Below, in pieces: positions 11,301 to 22,100 of a stretch of 64,000 nucleotides of DNA. The notes under the pieces were generated by a model. It was not told where the DNA came from and did no database searches. It saw nothing but the letters and a program-made list of their open reading frames with translations. A program made the position numbers and the translations under genes. The DNA comes from Branchiostoma lanceolatum (Eukaryota; Chordata; Leptocardii; Amphioxiformes; Branchiostomatidae). The stretch spans positions 15,092,734 to 15,156,733 of the forward strand of contig NC_089738.1 of the NCBI RefSeq assembly GCF_035083965.1, read 5' to 3'. Position 1 is the first letter of the stretch. The number at the start of each line of letters is the position of its first letter.

Positions 11301-12724
11301 GATCGCCCGAAGCTCGCCGAATTTCAAAATCGCCCGAGCGTCGACCGTATTTTCCAATGAAAATCTCGGGCGACGTCCGTCGAACACTAAAAATCCCTCA
11401 TGAGATGGTACCATCTCTTGGACATGGACGAAGTCAGTATCAACTAACCTGGTAAAAGGCCAATATTTGGATCAACTTTTATTTCTAAAAGTCGCCCGAA
11501 GCCCGCGTAATCGACAGGACGTCGGCCGTACTTCGGCCGAAAATGCACATTTGAAGCTCGCCAAGACGTCGGCCGAGCTGAATTTCTTATTTGTGACGGG
11601 GGCTTCAGCAAGTGTCTTTCTTCCTCTCCAGCCTACCACACCAAGTGCATAGAAACGTTGGTTGAATAAAACACTTGGTTGTGTACAAAGAGTCTTTTTC
11701 TCAAGCTACTTTCCTCTTCCCCAGCCTACCACACCAAGTGCATCGACCCCTGGCTGACGGGCAGCAAGCGGACCTGCCCGGTCTGCAAGCGCCGCGTGAT
11801 TCCGGGGGACGACGAGACGTCCGACTCGGAGACCAGCCAGTCGGACATGGATAGCGACGATGAGATGCCGGAGACTACCCCCCTCCTGGGTGCCACCGGG
11901 CCCGTGGACCGCACCAACTCTGCCATGGGGACCACCGACACTTCCAGGTCAGCCCTGAGAAATTTACAGTAATTGCTCCACTTAACTCAATGGGATTAAG
12001 ACACGGGTCCCATAACGCTGAAACCAAGTTTGATGTATAGAGTCTAGCATTTTGTCAATCAGGAAAAGTTAGACTGATGTGCAGTGCACTCTAGGTCAGC
12101 CCTTATAGACTCTAGCAGATGTGGCTGGAAGATTTAAACAATGCAGGCATAAATCCTTCCCAAAATACAGATGTATCACCTTGTTCTTTTGTAGTATCAT
12201 ACCATTTCATGAACCTAAACAGTAACAGACATGTTTGAGTTTGGTTCATTTCTGTAAAATATAGATGGGGTTTTAAAAATACTGTAATATTCACAGACAT
12301 GAGAAAACTACATGTACATCTAAACATACACCAAATGACAGTCACTCAAGCAACACGATAAAATTTTGTAACAGTCCGACAGCATCCGCTGTCTTTTATC
12401 AGTGACTATAAAGGAAAGAACTGGAGAACCAGATTTTATACCAAAAGTCTGAATTGATATGTTAGTGAGGTGACATCTAAGCACGTCTGTTCCCTGTCCA
12501 GGATGCACCACTCTGACGAGGACAGTGCTGAGACCCAGGAGACCGATGACAACGATTCCAGCTATGACGAGGAGGAGGAGGAAGAGAAGGATGGTCCAGA
12601 GGGAGCCTGGGGCTACTCCGGAGAAGTGGAGGTCAGAGATGGAGCTGCCCAGGAGACTAAGGTGGAGATGGGAGAGGAGAAGGAAGAGGAGGAGGGGGAG
12701 AAGTCTGGACCAGAAATTGTGTGA
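2393..12724 (+). CDS. RNF13: RNF13/RNF167-type PA-TM-RING E3 ubiquitin ligase, complete, 10 coding exons
   Basis: Coding exons: 2393-2503, 4474-4554, 5006-5128, 5680-5767, 9081-9162, 9633-9738, 10301-10394, 10773-10853, 11725-11947, 12502-12724. All phases close to give 403 aa. Residues 1-34 are a hydrophobic signal peptide. A protease-associated luminal domain follows, including the run [16 protein letters not shown] single membrane span lies at about 177-199. Then comes a basic stretch and a RING-H2 finger with C235, C238, C253, H255, H258, C261, C273 and C276. The tail is Ser/Asp/Glu-rich. The domain order and the [11 protein letters not shown] motif match vertebrate RNF13 and RNF167, which are endosomal/lysosomal ubiquitin ligases. 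The start is the first ATG after an acceptor at 2389-2390, so an upstream non-coding exon is likely. This may be the single pre-duplication gene of that pair. It converges on profilin. Confidence 0.94.
3557..3730 (+). repeat. Two copies of a GGCCCCCTAGCG interspersed repeat
   Basis: Similar 40 bp blocks occur at 3557-3600 and 3687-3730 (CCTAGCGACTTTCTATGG and a diverged version), and a third near 49662-49705 in the last RFC4 intron. The class is unknown to me. They lie in the second coding intron (2504-4473) of the RNF13-like gene. Confidence 0.5.
3815..4135. repeat. Dispersed ATTTGCAT/ATTATGC-rich repeat
   Basis: Several TTTGCATAATT and TTACATAATTTATGAGG blocks occur here. They resemble the core of the tandem array at 29728-31235 but are not tandem. 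This is probably a diverged relative. Confidence 0.45.
6616..6729. mobile_element. Short MITE with about 17 bp terminal inverted repeats
   Basis: The left end GGTATATTACGCATCAC is the near inverse (14 of 17) of the right end GTGAGACGTAATATACC. The 114 bp interior is GC-rich compared with the surrounding intron 5 of the RNF13-like gene. No clear target duplication was seen. Confidence 0.55.
7706..7835 (+). repeat. Hairpin-core interspersed repeat (GACGAAAGACAGCGG family), copy 1
   Basis: The block runs from CATCAACATATCTATTCAG through a hairpin core to CAGTTGCTTGAGTAAC. It matches copies at 12343-12464 (inverted), 21963-22120 (inverted dimer) and 22147-22288. Order within the unit is conserved, so this is one repeat family of about 130-145 bp. 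Confidence 0.75.
7830..8105 (+). pseudogene. Possible decayed transposon coding fragment with Cys-rich motifs
   Basis: An open stretch encodes CPCC near its start and CPCKRG near its end, with VVTLQEA between. The spacing is loosely like the Cys-rich end of some DDE transposase-derived proteins. It has no splice-site context linking it to the RNF13-like gene and lies in intron 5 (5768-9080). The resemblance is weak and could be chance. Confidence 0.2.
9186..9206 (+). repeat. (ATTC)n microsatellite
   Basis: About five units of ATTC lie just after the donor of coding exon 5 of the RNF13-like gene. Confidence 0.7.
9380..9525 (+). repeat. Interspersed repeat shared with 32910-33025
   Basis: Shared blocks in the same order are ATGAAGTTCGGATT versus ACGAAGTTCAGATT, then TCCCAACAAGCAAA versus TCCCAACAAGTAAA, then GAGACAGCCCTG in both. 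Class unknown. Confidence 0.55.
9859..10006. mobile_element. Inverted-repeat element with a CTGAAGAAGGTCGG core
   Basis: Arms at 9859-9901 and 9969-10006 are inverted, with one small indel. The interior contains CTGAAGAAGGTCGG, a short spacer, and CGACCGAAAA, which can form its own small stem. Related CTGAAGAAGG motifs occur near 16662-16680 (minus) and 17370-17390. Confidence 0.6.
11258..11605. mobile_element. CpG-rich MITE with terminal inverted repeats
   Basis: The ends AAGCCGGCGTCACAA and TTGTGACGGGGGCTT are inverted copies with two mismatches. The interior is very CpG-rich, with several GTCGGCCG and CGCCCGA blocks in both orientations, unlike the flanking intron. It lies in intron 8 of the RNF13-like gene, just before the decoy exon. 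Confidence 0.65.
11632..11669 (+). pseudogene. RNF13: Decoy copy of the RING exon start, ending in a stop that overlaps AATAAA
   Basis: A pyrimidine tract and CCAG are followed by CCTACCACACCAAGTGCAT, identical to the first 19 bases of the true exon at 11725. Read in the phase delivered by exon 10773-10853, it encodes [12 protein letters not shown] and then TAA at 11667-11669. AATAAA at 11665-11670 overlaps that stop. Splicing here would give a 267 aa protein that keeps six of the eight RING ligands (C235 to C261) and lacks the last two Cys. It may be an alternative terminal exon or an inert partial duplication. The sequence alone does not decide. Confidence 0.5.
12343..12464 (-). repeat. Hairpin-core interspersed repeat, copy 2
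   Basis: This is an inverted copy of the family at 7706-7835. It retains ACTCAAGCAAC, GACAGCATCCGCTGTC and TTATACCAAAAG. It lies in the last intron of the RNF13-like gene. Confidence 0.7.
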
Positions 12725-15664
12725 TTTTTGGACCAGGTGACCTGATGGTGGATCTCAAATGCAGATCAATAGACATGGGGGTTTTGCTACTGGATTTAAC
12801 AGCAGAAAATGTAGCAATAAATAAGTATGAACATGTCCTATACATCCTATCCTCCGCTGCAAACTCAAGCTGTTCTTCAACATTTCTGTCTTTCCATGGG
12901 GATTCACTGCTTCAACCTTTTTGAAAGGGAAATGTAATGGTCTTGGCTGTCCAATCAGAAGTGAAACCCCCATGTCAAGTCCAGGGCTTGCAGCACCATG
13001 GGCATATCTTGTGAGGCAGCCGAAAGATTTGAAGTTGACTCTTGTTACCCCATATACAGGAAGAATAGAGACAACACTTTCTTATTGTTTTTCTTATTGT
13101 TCTTAAAACAGGCCTCTGAGAAATAGAGCAATAAGACTCAGCCTTCTGGCATGCATATCTCTTGCTAAATCTGTCCTGTTGGCGGGTAAGCTTTTTCGAG
13201 AATTTGCAGTTGGCTAGATCTTCTTGTATACGTAGGAAAAATCCCCCCTATTCTCTGGTAGATTGTTATTTGCCATAGCTGTCCCATAATACAAGATTTA
13301 AGCAAGCCAACGAGTTCTGCCGATGACACCACTTCTGACAGATCATCTGTTCAGTTTCAAGACGGCAGTAACGGTGTGCAGTCACATGTTGTACGATTTT
13401 GGATGTCGTAGAATTTTGAAGCTGGCTGTACTGCATACTATACATTTCAATCCAGTATCATATAATCGTATCGTATCTGATAAAGTGATAGCTGAGTTTT
13501 CGAAGCCATGAAATTGCCAGAATGCAAGACTAAGTTCGTGTGCATGTGGTGCAAAGAGGAAACACAGATCATACCACGCTACTTAGTCCAGTAATTTACG
13601 AAAAAGCATCTGGCCAAGCAAGTATAAGTATATAACAGAGTAGCAGGATGTTGACACATGTGAAGTATTTACATTTACATAGGAATGGGGAAAGAATGTC
13701 TCCGTCTTAATTGATGTTTCAATCTTCTATTTTCATCATTTGTCTAATATCATTCAACTTTAAAGCTAAAGATATGACAACCATTTCTCCGCAAAATTAT
13801 AGTTGTACCACAGACATTGCACCAGGGTGTTATATTTTGGTAGGGAAAATGCTAGTATGCTATTAACACAGCAAAATTGGCAAGACTGTATCAACAAAAA
13901 GAGTAAAGGAAAATAGCTTAGACCTGGAGATTCTTGGTTTGATGTTATGATTTTGTTTTCACTCCTTCCAAATTGACCACTGTAAATACGTGAAGGCGAT
14001 TGGAAGGTCTTTCCTAATGTGTGAAGGACCAAATAATTTTTGCGAGTATAAGAGCATTTTACATTGTATAATTGTTAAAGTGGTGATGCCATATGTATTA
14101 TGAAAAGATGTGCAAATTCTACTATATCAGTGTTCGTCAATGACAGATTTGAAAATCAAAATATTGGAAAGTTGTAATAGCTTGGTTCTATATAAAAATA
14201 GTGTCTGGGACAACTTTTGTAATAACTTGACTGTTACATGTAGTAGCAATCTTGTTAATTCAATGTTCCTTTGTGCTGCTTTTCTGCAAAACACAAGATC
14301 ACATTTTGCTTTGTTTTGCTAGCCTTTGTGTAAAGATATCAATTTGAGTGAGAAGTGGTGTTACATAACCAGTGTATGTATATAACAAAAGAGTGAATGA
14401 ATTAAGGGTGAATGAGTTATAATTGTAAGATCTATAACTATCTATGACTTGATGCAAATCAACTTAAAATTGTACAGAGGTCTGTAAATGGGTAAACTTA
14501 ACACTGCATGCTCAGAAGATAAAAGGAAGAGTTATATTTTCAGGATATAACTGAAAGAACTATGTGTAAAACATATTTTCATAGATTTACATGCTACAAT
14601 GGAAGAGGAATGTGTAGAAAGAGCAAAGCATTGGTGAAAGATGAGTCACTACCTGTAATATATGATATGATAAAACATGTGTATCAACATAATTGTGTGC
14701 CATGTTGTGCTTGGCTGTAACTGTTCTTTGCTTCCTTTTCAATGCTTTGCAGAGTAAGGGATTGTCACAAGCTATCACTTTGAGTAACATTCAACTCGTA
14801 AATGATGCTGTCAACAAACTTAGAGATGTCTTGTACGTCAAGTACCATAGACAGTTTTTGTTGTTGTTGATGGTGTTGTGCGATGCTAGAACAGTTACCG
14901 CATGTATGTTGTAGCAGAATGGATTGGGATTTCAAGTTAATGTAACAATGTATTATGTGTTCAGGAACCAAGGGGATATATACACGTCAACAATGATGCA
15001 GATGGGTTGAAGCTGTGTAGTGCATGTGTCATCATATATAGAATTTTGTGCTAGCTTTGAATTTGTCTAGTTTCAATGGTCCTTGGGCAGGGTCCCAAGA
15101 CTATCTTGCCTCACTTTCTAGTACAGTGTTACTCACTTGGACCAACATGTATAGTGTCGGAATCAAATGATAAACACGTTGGGCTCATGAGTTACAAGGA
15201 AAGAAACAATGATGCTCTTGCTGATGGCAGGTTTTCAAAGTGTAGGTTGTATGTAGGAAGACAAGGTTGAAAGATGACATTGCCAGATAGTAACAGAAAA
15301 ACATAAATACCTCCAACCAGTGATTAACAGATCTTGGACGCTCCATGTATAACATACATGGTCAAACTTTGTAAGCTTAGTCAAGAAGATCCATAACTAC
15401 AAAATTCTGAAGGTTTGTGATAAAATATTTAGCCTTGTAGTCTATGTACCATCTTATTTCCCTGGCCATGTCTCTGGTAATTTTGATAACTGTTAAGTAT
15501 TCATTTGTAAATTGTATGGTAATTACTAAGTGACTGTAGTCAAAGATTTGTATTGTTCAAGTCAAAAGGGTTTGCCTGTAGTAGAGTTTCTGCATATTAC
15601 CTTAAGTTCAATGTGATTGTTTCTTGGTTATGTGTAAATTCTGTAATTTTCTGGGTAAAATAAA
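12725..15664 (+). other. RNF13: Long 3' untranslated region of the RNF13-like gene
   Basis: After the TGA at 12722-12724 about 2.9 kb follows without a splice-supported exon, up to the poly(A) signal at 15659. An earlier AATAAA near 12814 could give a short form. Scattered frames are short and show no family resemblance. Confidence 0.6.
15659..15664 (+). terminator. RNF13: Poly(A) signal AATAAA of the RNF13-like gene
   Basis: AATAAA is followed by GT- and T-rich sequence (TTGTGTATGTGG), as expected for a cleavage region. The convergent profilin gene's candidate signal is about 115 bp away. Confidence 0.65.
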
Positions 15665-15778
15665 GTTCTGGGTAAAAATGTTGTGTATGTGGTTCTAGTT
15701 CTGTGAAAGTATAGAAACTCAGTGAAACAGTAGAATACATAAACCAGACTGGATTGATAGCAACAACAGTGGCTAATT

Positions 15779-15784
15779 TTTAAT
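15779..15784 (-). terminator. Candidate poly(A) signal ATTAAA for profilin form B
   Basis: ATTAAA on the minus strand lies about 375 bp after the form B stop codon. No AATAAA lies between. Call by position and motif only. Confidence 0.4.
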
Positions 15785-16158
15785 GCAACACATAACATCA
15801 GGGTATGATCTGGCTAATCTTCAATAGTTTCTTTGGAAGGAAACTCCTGCTTTTACAATGCAAGAAAACATAAGTCTAAAATAACACCGGAAAGCAGGTC
15901 CAGTCTCAGTCATACAATGCACTGGGGATAAGTCAACAGTGTATGTTATAACCAAAGGTGTGTCAGGTACTGTATACAAAGATATGAAAACATTGTGGTG
16001 TTGTCCAGCAGGTTATGTACATAAACACATGACCCCAGGTCCCTGAATTTACTTCTTAACACCTGTAATGGTAACAGGCAACAATTGGTGACAGCAAAAC
16101 ACATGGCCATGAACCTTCACATCTAGGTGCTGAGGGATTGAAATCTGCAACGTTGTTT

Positions 16159-19100
16159 CTAATAACCACTACCAATCAGGTAGTCGCCCAGTTTCTCCAC
16201 AACGTTGTTACAGTTGCCAGCCTGCATACCCTCGGTGTAGACCCCAAAGATCAAACCTGTTTTTAAAAAAAGAGAGAACGCTTTCAAATTCTTAATAATC
16301 GGCAAAATTGTCCAAAAAATTTCCCCACACAAACTCAGTCTGCCTTCAAAATGTAAGCCTCAAATATGTCAGATAGGTTACAAATATGTCAGATAGGACA
16401 ATATATATCAAGTTTACTTCAGTTGAAATAAAGTAATAAACAAAGGGGTGGTGCTAAACTAAAGAGCCTTAGGGTTGGCTTCAATGAACAGCGAGGCTTA
16501 AAAATGTATGCACCAGAGTTGTCCTGCTGCCCTGGAAGATACTTTGCTGAGGATAACAAGATAACGTATAATGAAAGCTCATCTGTGTTGGTAGTAATCA
16601 TAATACAATGCTAAACTTTCTTCCAACACTAAGGTATTCACGGATCGAATTTCCGACGACCACTGTCGCCTTCTTCAGGATCAATAATGACCAATCACTG
16701 CCGAACGTAAACTCGCGAGAGTTACGGACACGTGACTTTATTGACACGTGTCATTGCGGATACGTGACGTCAGCAATTGGTCAAACGTGCCAGGAAGTTT
16801 ATAACGCCCACTGTCTCTGAGAGAACGTATTCCTGTAATATGATTACAACATCAATCAAGTCGGTCTTGGCCTTAACACTTTCCCATGAGAAACCCCAGG
16901 GCAGTGATCCATGCTTTGCCAACTCTAGTATTGATCCCTGAACTGGCAAAGCATATATACGATGTAAACCCTGTCACACATTCACGACTTTCCCACAGAT
17001 TTGCTCACAACCACTCCAACCAAGGTTTTCACTTGGTTGCTAGTGGACTTAAATCCATCCAATTCTAGCTCCAGTTTGCTCCTCTGATCACATCTAAGAA
17101 GTTCAACATGACTTTCCTGAGCTTGATTTGTAAAAATTCAGTTGGCTGGCACAAAGACGGCTTTTAAAGACTAGTAGGCAACCTCACCAACCAACTCCCA
17201 ATCACAGACGACCTCCTTGATCAAATCTGAGCTGCAATTGCAAACACACAAAAATTTGACTTACCCAAATTTTTAGTGTTGGCAATTGATTCAGATTGAC
17301 TTCTACCAACACATGAATTTTCAATCAGATATCTAGATGATCTTGCTCATGACTAACTCCCAACCATGGTCTGAAGAAGGTCGGGAGGCCATGATCGGCT
17401 CTGTGTGACAGGCTTAATCTCACACTCTGGAACACTTACACTGCTTGGTCTTGAAGATGCAGGCTCCATCCTCTCCCTTCTTCACATAGAGGGAATTCTC
17501 ATTCTGCCTCAGGAACTTGTACTTGTTGTCAGCTCCATCACCGATGAAGAGGCCAGCTATAAAAAACACATATTTTAAAGATCTCAAGCCTTTTTCTTAA
17601 ACAACATGTACAGTAGATTTGAATGCACTTTGTAGTCTATGATTAACTCATGTCCTAGGTCTGCTATTACTCAACTGCTGATGCATTCCTTGTTGGAAGT
17701 TAATCAAATTCTTGTCAAAGCTAACATCTACATCTTCGCTGATGTAAAATGATTTGGATTTATTTGATGTGTGTGTGTATATATACAGTATACTTGGCAA
17801 GTTTGGAGTGGCATGCAAGTTGGCAGGCGTGATCTGGTCTGTTTCTGAGATGTTAATATATATCATAAGGAAATTTTATAGAGATAGAAGAAAAAAGACT
17901 GGCCATATTTGCCATAACACTGAATTTTCTCCTGTAATGGTTAATTTTGGAGCATGTATCAATCCTTCCTCACCTTCATTATGGCAGGACACTTTGTTGA
18001 TGTCTTGCATAAATACGTAATTATTGGAATCTTTCTCGCTCTTAGTACTTAACAGCATACTCTGATTCATCCATTCATTCCAACCAATCACACAATGAAG
18101 ACACATTGGAGACAGGTGAATAGAACAGACCTACAGTTTTTCTTTGCAGTGGGCTCAGTGACAGATCTGGCATTGAAGCTACAGTACTGTAGGGATAGGT
18201 GAGCTATCAATAGCTTTAAAACTACAGGACAGGTTGATCTAACCTCCTGGGCTGGACTGGTTACATTCTGGGGTTGGTAAAGTCATTTTTGTGACACCTC
18301 AGGAACAGAGTGTTATTTTCGACAGTGTATTCAAGATGGCACAGATGGCTTAAATTTCAAAACCTTTTTTATGTGCACTTTTGGACCATTATTTCCATGG
18401 TAACTACAGATCAGCCAATTGCTGCTTTATTCTAAGCTTGGTTTGAAACTGATGCTGTCATGCATGTGCAACAATTGAAATTGTGTTTTTTTCCTCCCAC
18501 AATTGGTTTTTGGGGAATGTCAATTTTGTGCGGTTCTTGGACAAACTTCTTGAACATGATGCAAATTCCTTTTATTGTGAAGGTTCAGAGTAATGACTGC
18601 CCCCAGAACTAACCAACGTCTGGCCCAGTTCACAAGTTCTGGTACTGCAGAGGCTGCAGTTCTCTCTCAACTACTTTGGCACTGAACTGAAACACAACTT
18701 CTCTTGATACAATAACAAAAATAATAAACTATAATATAGTAAAATGTATACATGTGTACATTGCTCTGTAAGACTCTAAGAGGACTAATAAAAGCTTGTG
18801 CAACACTCTTTAATATATGACATGTTTGAAACTCGAAAACCTCTAACATGTGTTGAACAATAAAACTTTAATACATGATAAAACAGCTGTCATAATTTTC
18901 CACTTAGAATCTAACACAAGGCAAGCTGCATAGGGTTACAATAAGTGACTAATATATAACTCATATTCTGTTATACCATTGAATTACTAAGGATTCCACA
19001 TACCTTCTAAAAAGGTAACAACTCAATTTACTTATCCCTACTTTTTCTTCACATGTATTTATTCGTATCTCAGACAGCACGTTGTAGATCGTTAGGCCTC

Positions 19101-22100
19101 GCATTTACTACTACCCAAAGACCAAGCTACCCATAGAAATATCATTGGATTAAAATGGGCATCATGAAAAGTATGACCCTCTCAGTTAGGCAGCGAACTT
19201 TTCTAATCTACTACGGCCACAACAAATCACTTCCTTGCTTGTTAGACATTTCGTTAAAATTTGGCTGAGTTAAATAACAAGGCCTGGTAATACCTAACCC
19301 AGACCTGTAATACATGGCAGACAATACTTAGATGTTACATTGAATGTTTTCATCATGTATGAACAATAAAACATGAATGTTAATTAACATGAGGGTTGCC
19401 AAATTTTTTCCACTACAACCGATACATTTCTTTTTATTTGTAGATCATAAAAGTATGAGAAAACCATGGGATTAAACTGATATGACCTAATGATTAATAT
19501 ACAAATATGTGGCAACAAGCATGGTCACCTCACCCATGTAAGTTTATTACACTATTAAACAACAACGGGGTGGCTGTTCGAGGCTATCGTGGACCCAGAT
19601 ATGGCCAGAAACGGGAAGAAAATCACACTTCGGTCTTTAGACAACCACAACTTGATTCTAGAGTGTCCCACCAAGGATGCTGTAGCCATTTTGGCCCAGG
19701 AATCAGTTCCTGATTCAGCTAAAACAATCTATCACTTCAGTTTGCCTTTCAGTAAAATTTGAAACATGATTTCTTCTTTCTTTCTTCTTCAGTCAAGTTT
19801 TTTGATACTGTTCTAAGAGATGAATTGGTCATTTCTTGAGCTACCATGTAATTTTGCAACCACTTTTTCCAGCATGAGGTGATGACCCAGCTTTATGCTA
19901 TTTTAGAAATGGCACAACAAACACACAGATTACAAACAGTTAAGTTGCTGCATGTTACCGTTTAACACTGACATTGGGTATTTTATACAACTATCAGTTT
20001 ATAGTCTCTTTACCGGGGAGATGTTACAGCCACATCAATACCATGAGTCCACTGTCTCAGACATTTCACTCCGTCTCAAAGCGACAGTAAGAGCTTTTGG
20101 CAACTTTCGGAGACATCACGAGATGGTATTTCGTCTTCTTGTCTAGTCTTTGTAATATGTCTAGAAATTGTAATATCCTTAGTGTAAAGTAAAAGTGGTC
20201 CAAGACAAAGGTAGTTCCAACTTTACAATTTTGCCTCCTTCCAAAAGTTTCAAAAATGAACAATAAGGTAAACAAGGATTCTTGTTTTTTCTTGACTACC
20301 ACCTTCTTTCAGGTGAGAAGCGTGGAGATGAATTGTTGTGGCATTGTGATTTGATGACTTTTAGTTACGGCTGTACAAGGGTTACAGGGACAAGGACAAA
20401 GCACCATACACAGTGGCCTACATCATAAGCCTTGCGAAAACTCCTATCTTACATTTCTATGGGTACAACAGCAACAACTTCTCACAGTTAACTCTACCTT
20501 GTGGGAACCTGCATTATAAAGTCTTACTAATTCTAGATCTAGTAAGTCTACAGAAATGCTGGAATGCATCTACAAAGAACTGTAAAGAAAATAGAGAGCA
20601 AAGATTGGAATGCTTCTACGAAGAGTTGCCTTAGAGAAAAAGATGGAATGAAGATATAGAAAATGCAACAACTTGAAGAGGAATTCATATTGACTATTTG
20701 TTAAGGGAAGGTATGTTACCTTTTGCTTCATTCAAGCAACTATCACATATTGAGAGACCCTTCTTACTCTGTCCATAAAATGCACACTGTAGCCATTTGT
20801 AATTGCTTACGAAAACTGGTATCTTAAAATACATTGAGCATCCCGGACCCTTGAACATAAACATTTAAGGCTAGCAATCAATATGCACACAACTCATATC
20901 ATCAACCTTTCGATACTTATAAAGTACAAACAATATCATGTTCTTCAACAATGGATCTTGAAACAGATTTTTCTTTTAAATGAAAAAAGGATGAATTTTA
21001 CTCACAACAAAGTAGTACTTGCTTTAATTGATAATAGACTAAAGCAACAAAAACACAGAAGGAAATAGCATTACCATATACATTGTAATAAAATATATTG
21101 TTTCAACAAAGTAATCTTGGTTAAAAATGACAGCACATCATGTCTTTCCATGCAGATACCAGTTTTCATCACTGACATAACAAACATAGCGAGGATTTTG
21201 GATTAACTGGTTCTAACACTTACTCTGAGCACAGTGGACCACCCTGTATCTAAACATGTCTACTCTACTCACTTCTAAAGTTTGTTGTCTACAGGAATGA
21301 TAGAAAGCAGTGGAATTAATTCTAGTTTAACTTCAAGGCTAGTTTACATCCCTAAAGTAAGGATCATGTTCTACACACACCCAACTCTGAACCCTAGTTG
21401 CCGTTCCTCCTAGCAGAATTCTGGACTACGAAACAAATTCCAAGGGCTCCTGTTGGTATCCTATTTCATCCATTGTCATCCACATATTTCTATCAATAAC
21501 TTGGCTAATTATAGATTTTGCCGTCGCAAAATCCTGTTCTGTTTTCTCCTTGTTACAGCAGCAATGCTAGACTAGCTAAGTTCAGAATAGGGGTGTCTAG
21601 AACTCTGATCACTTTGAGGGACCATAACAAGGCTAACCAGGTTACAATCATGGCTTCCATTTTTTTTCTTTTTTTTGGTCATATATAGAAATATCCTAGT
21701 CGGTGTCGGCTGGAAAGGAAAAAAAGCAGCAGCACGGAAGGTGGGTGCCTAGAAGTTGCACTCCAACAGATATTCCCCCAGCTTTTCCACTACATCATTG
21801 CAGTTGCCCGCCTGCATGCCATCTTCATACACAGCAATGATCAAACCTGAAATCCAAGAGAGAAACGTTACTGTTTATTGAGGACAAGTCTCTTATTGAT
21901 CATGAGCAAAAGTCAATACATCCTAAATGGTCTTAACCTCATTAACATATCTATTCAGAGATAGTTACTCAAGCAACTGGATAAAATTTTGAAACAGTCA
22001 GACGTTTCAGACAGCATCCGCTGTCTTTCCTTAGTCACTGACGAAAGACAGCGGATGCTGTCTGAAACATCTGACTGTTTCAAAATTTTATCCAGTTGCT

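Noticed and set aside
11726..11941. Long open frame on the minus strand across the RING exon
   Set aside because: It is the antisense of a GC-rich coding exon with strong family identity on the plus strand.
12525..12740. Arg-rich frame over the last RNF13-like exon
   Set aside because: It is a shifted frame of the acidic C-terminal tail. The acidic frame joins the upstream exons in phase.
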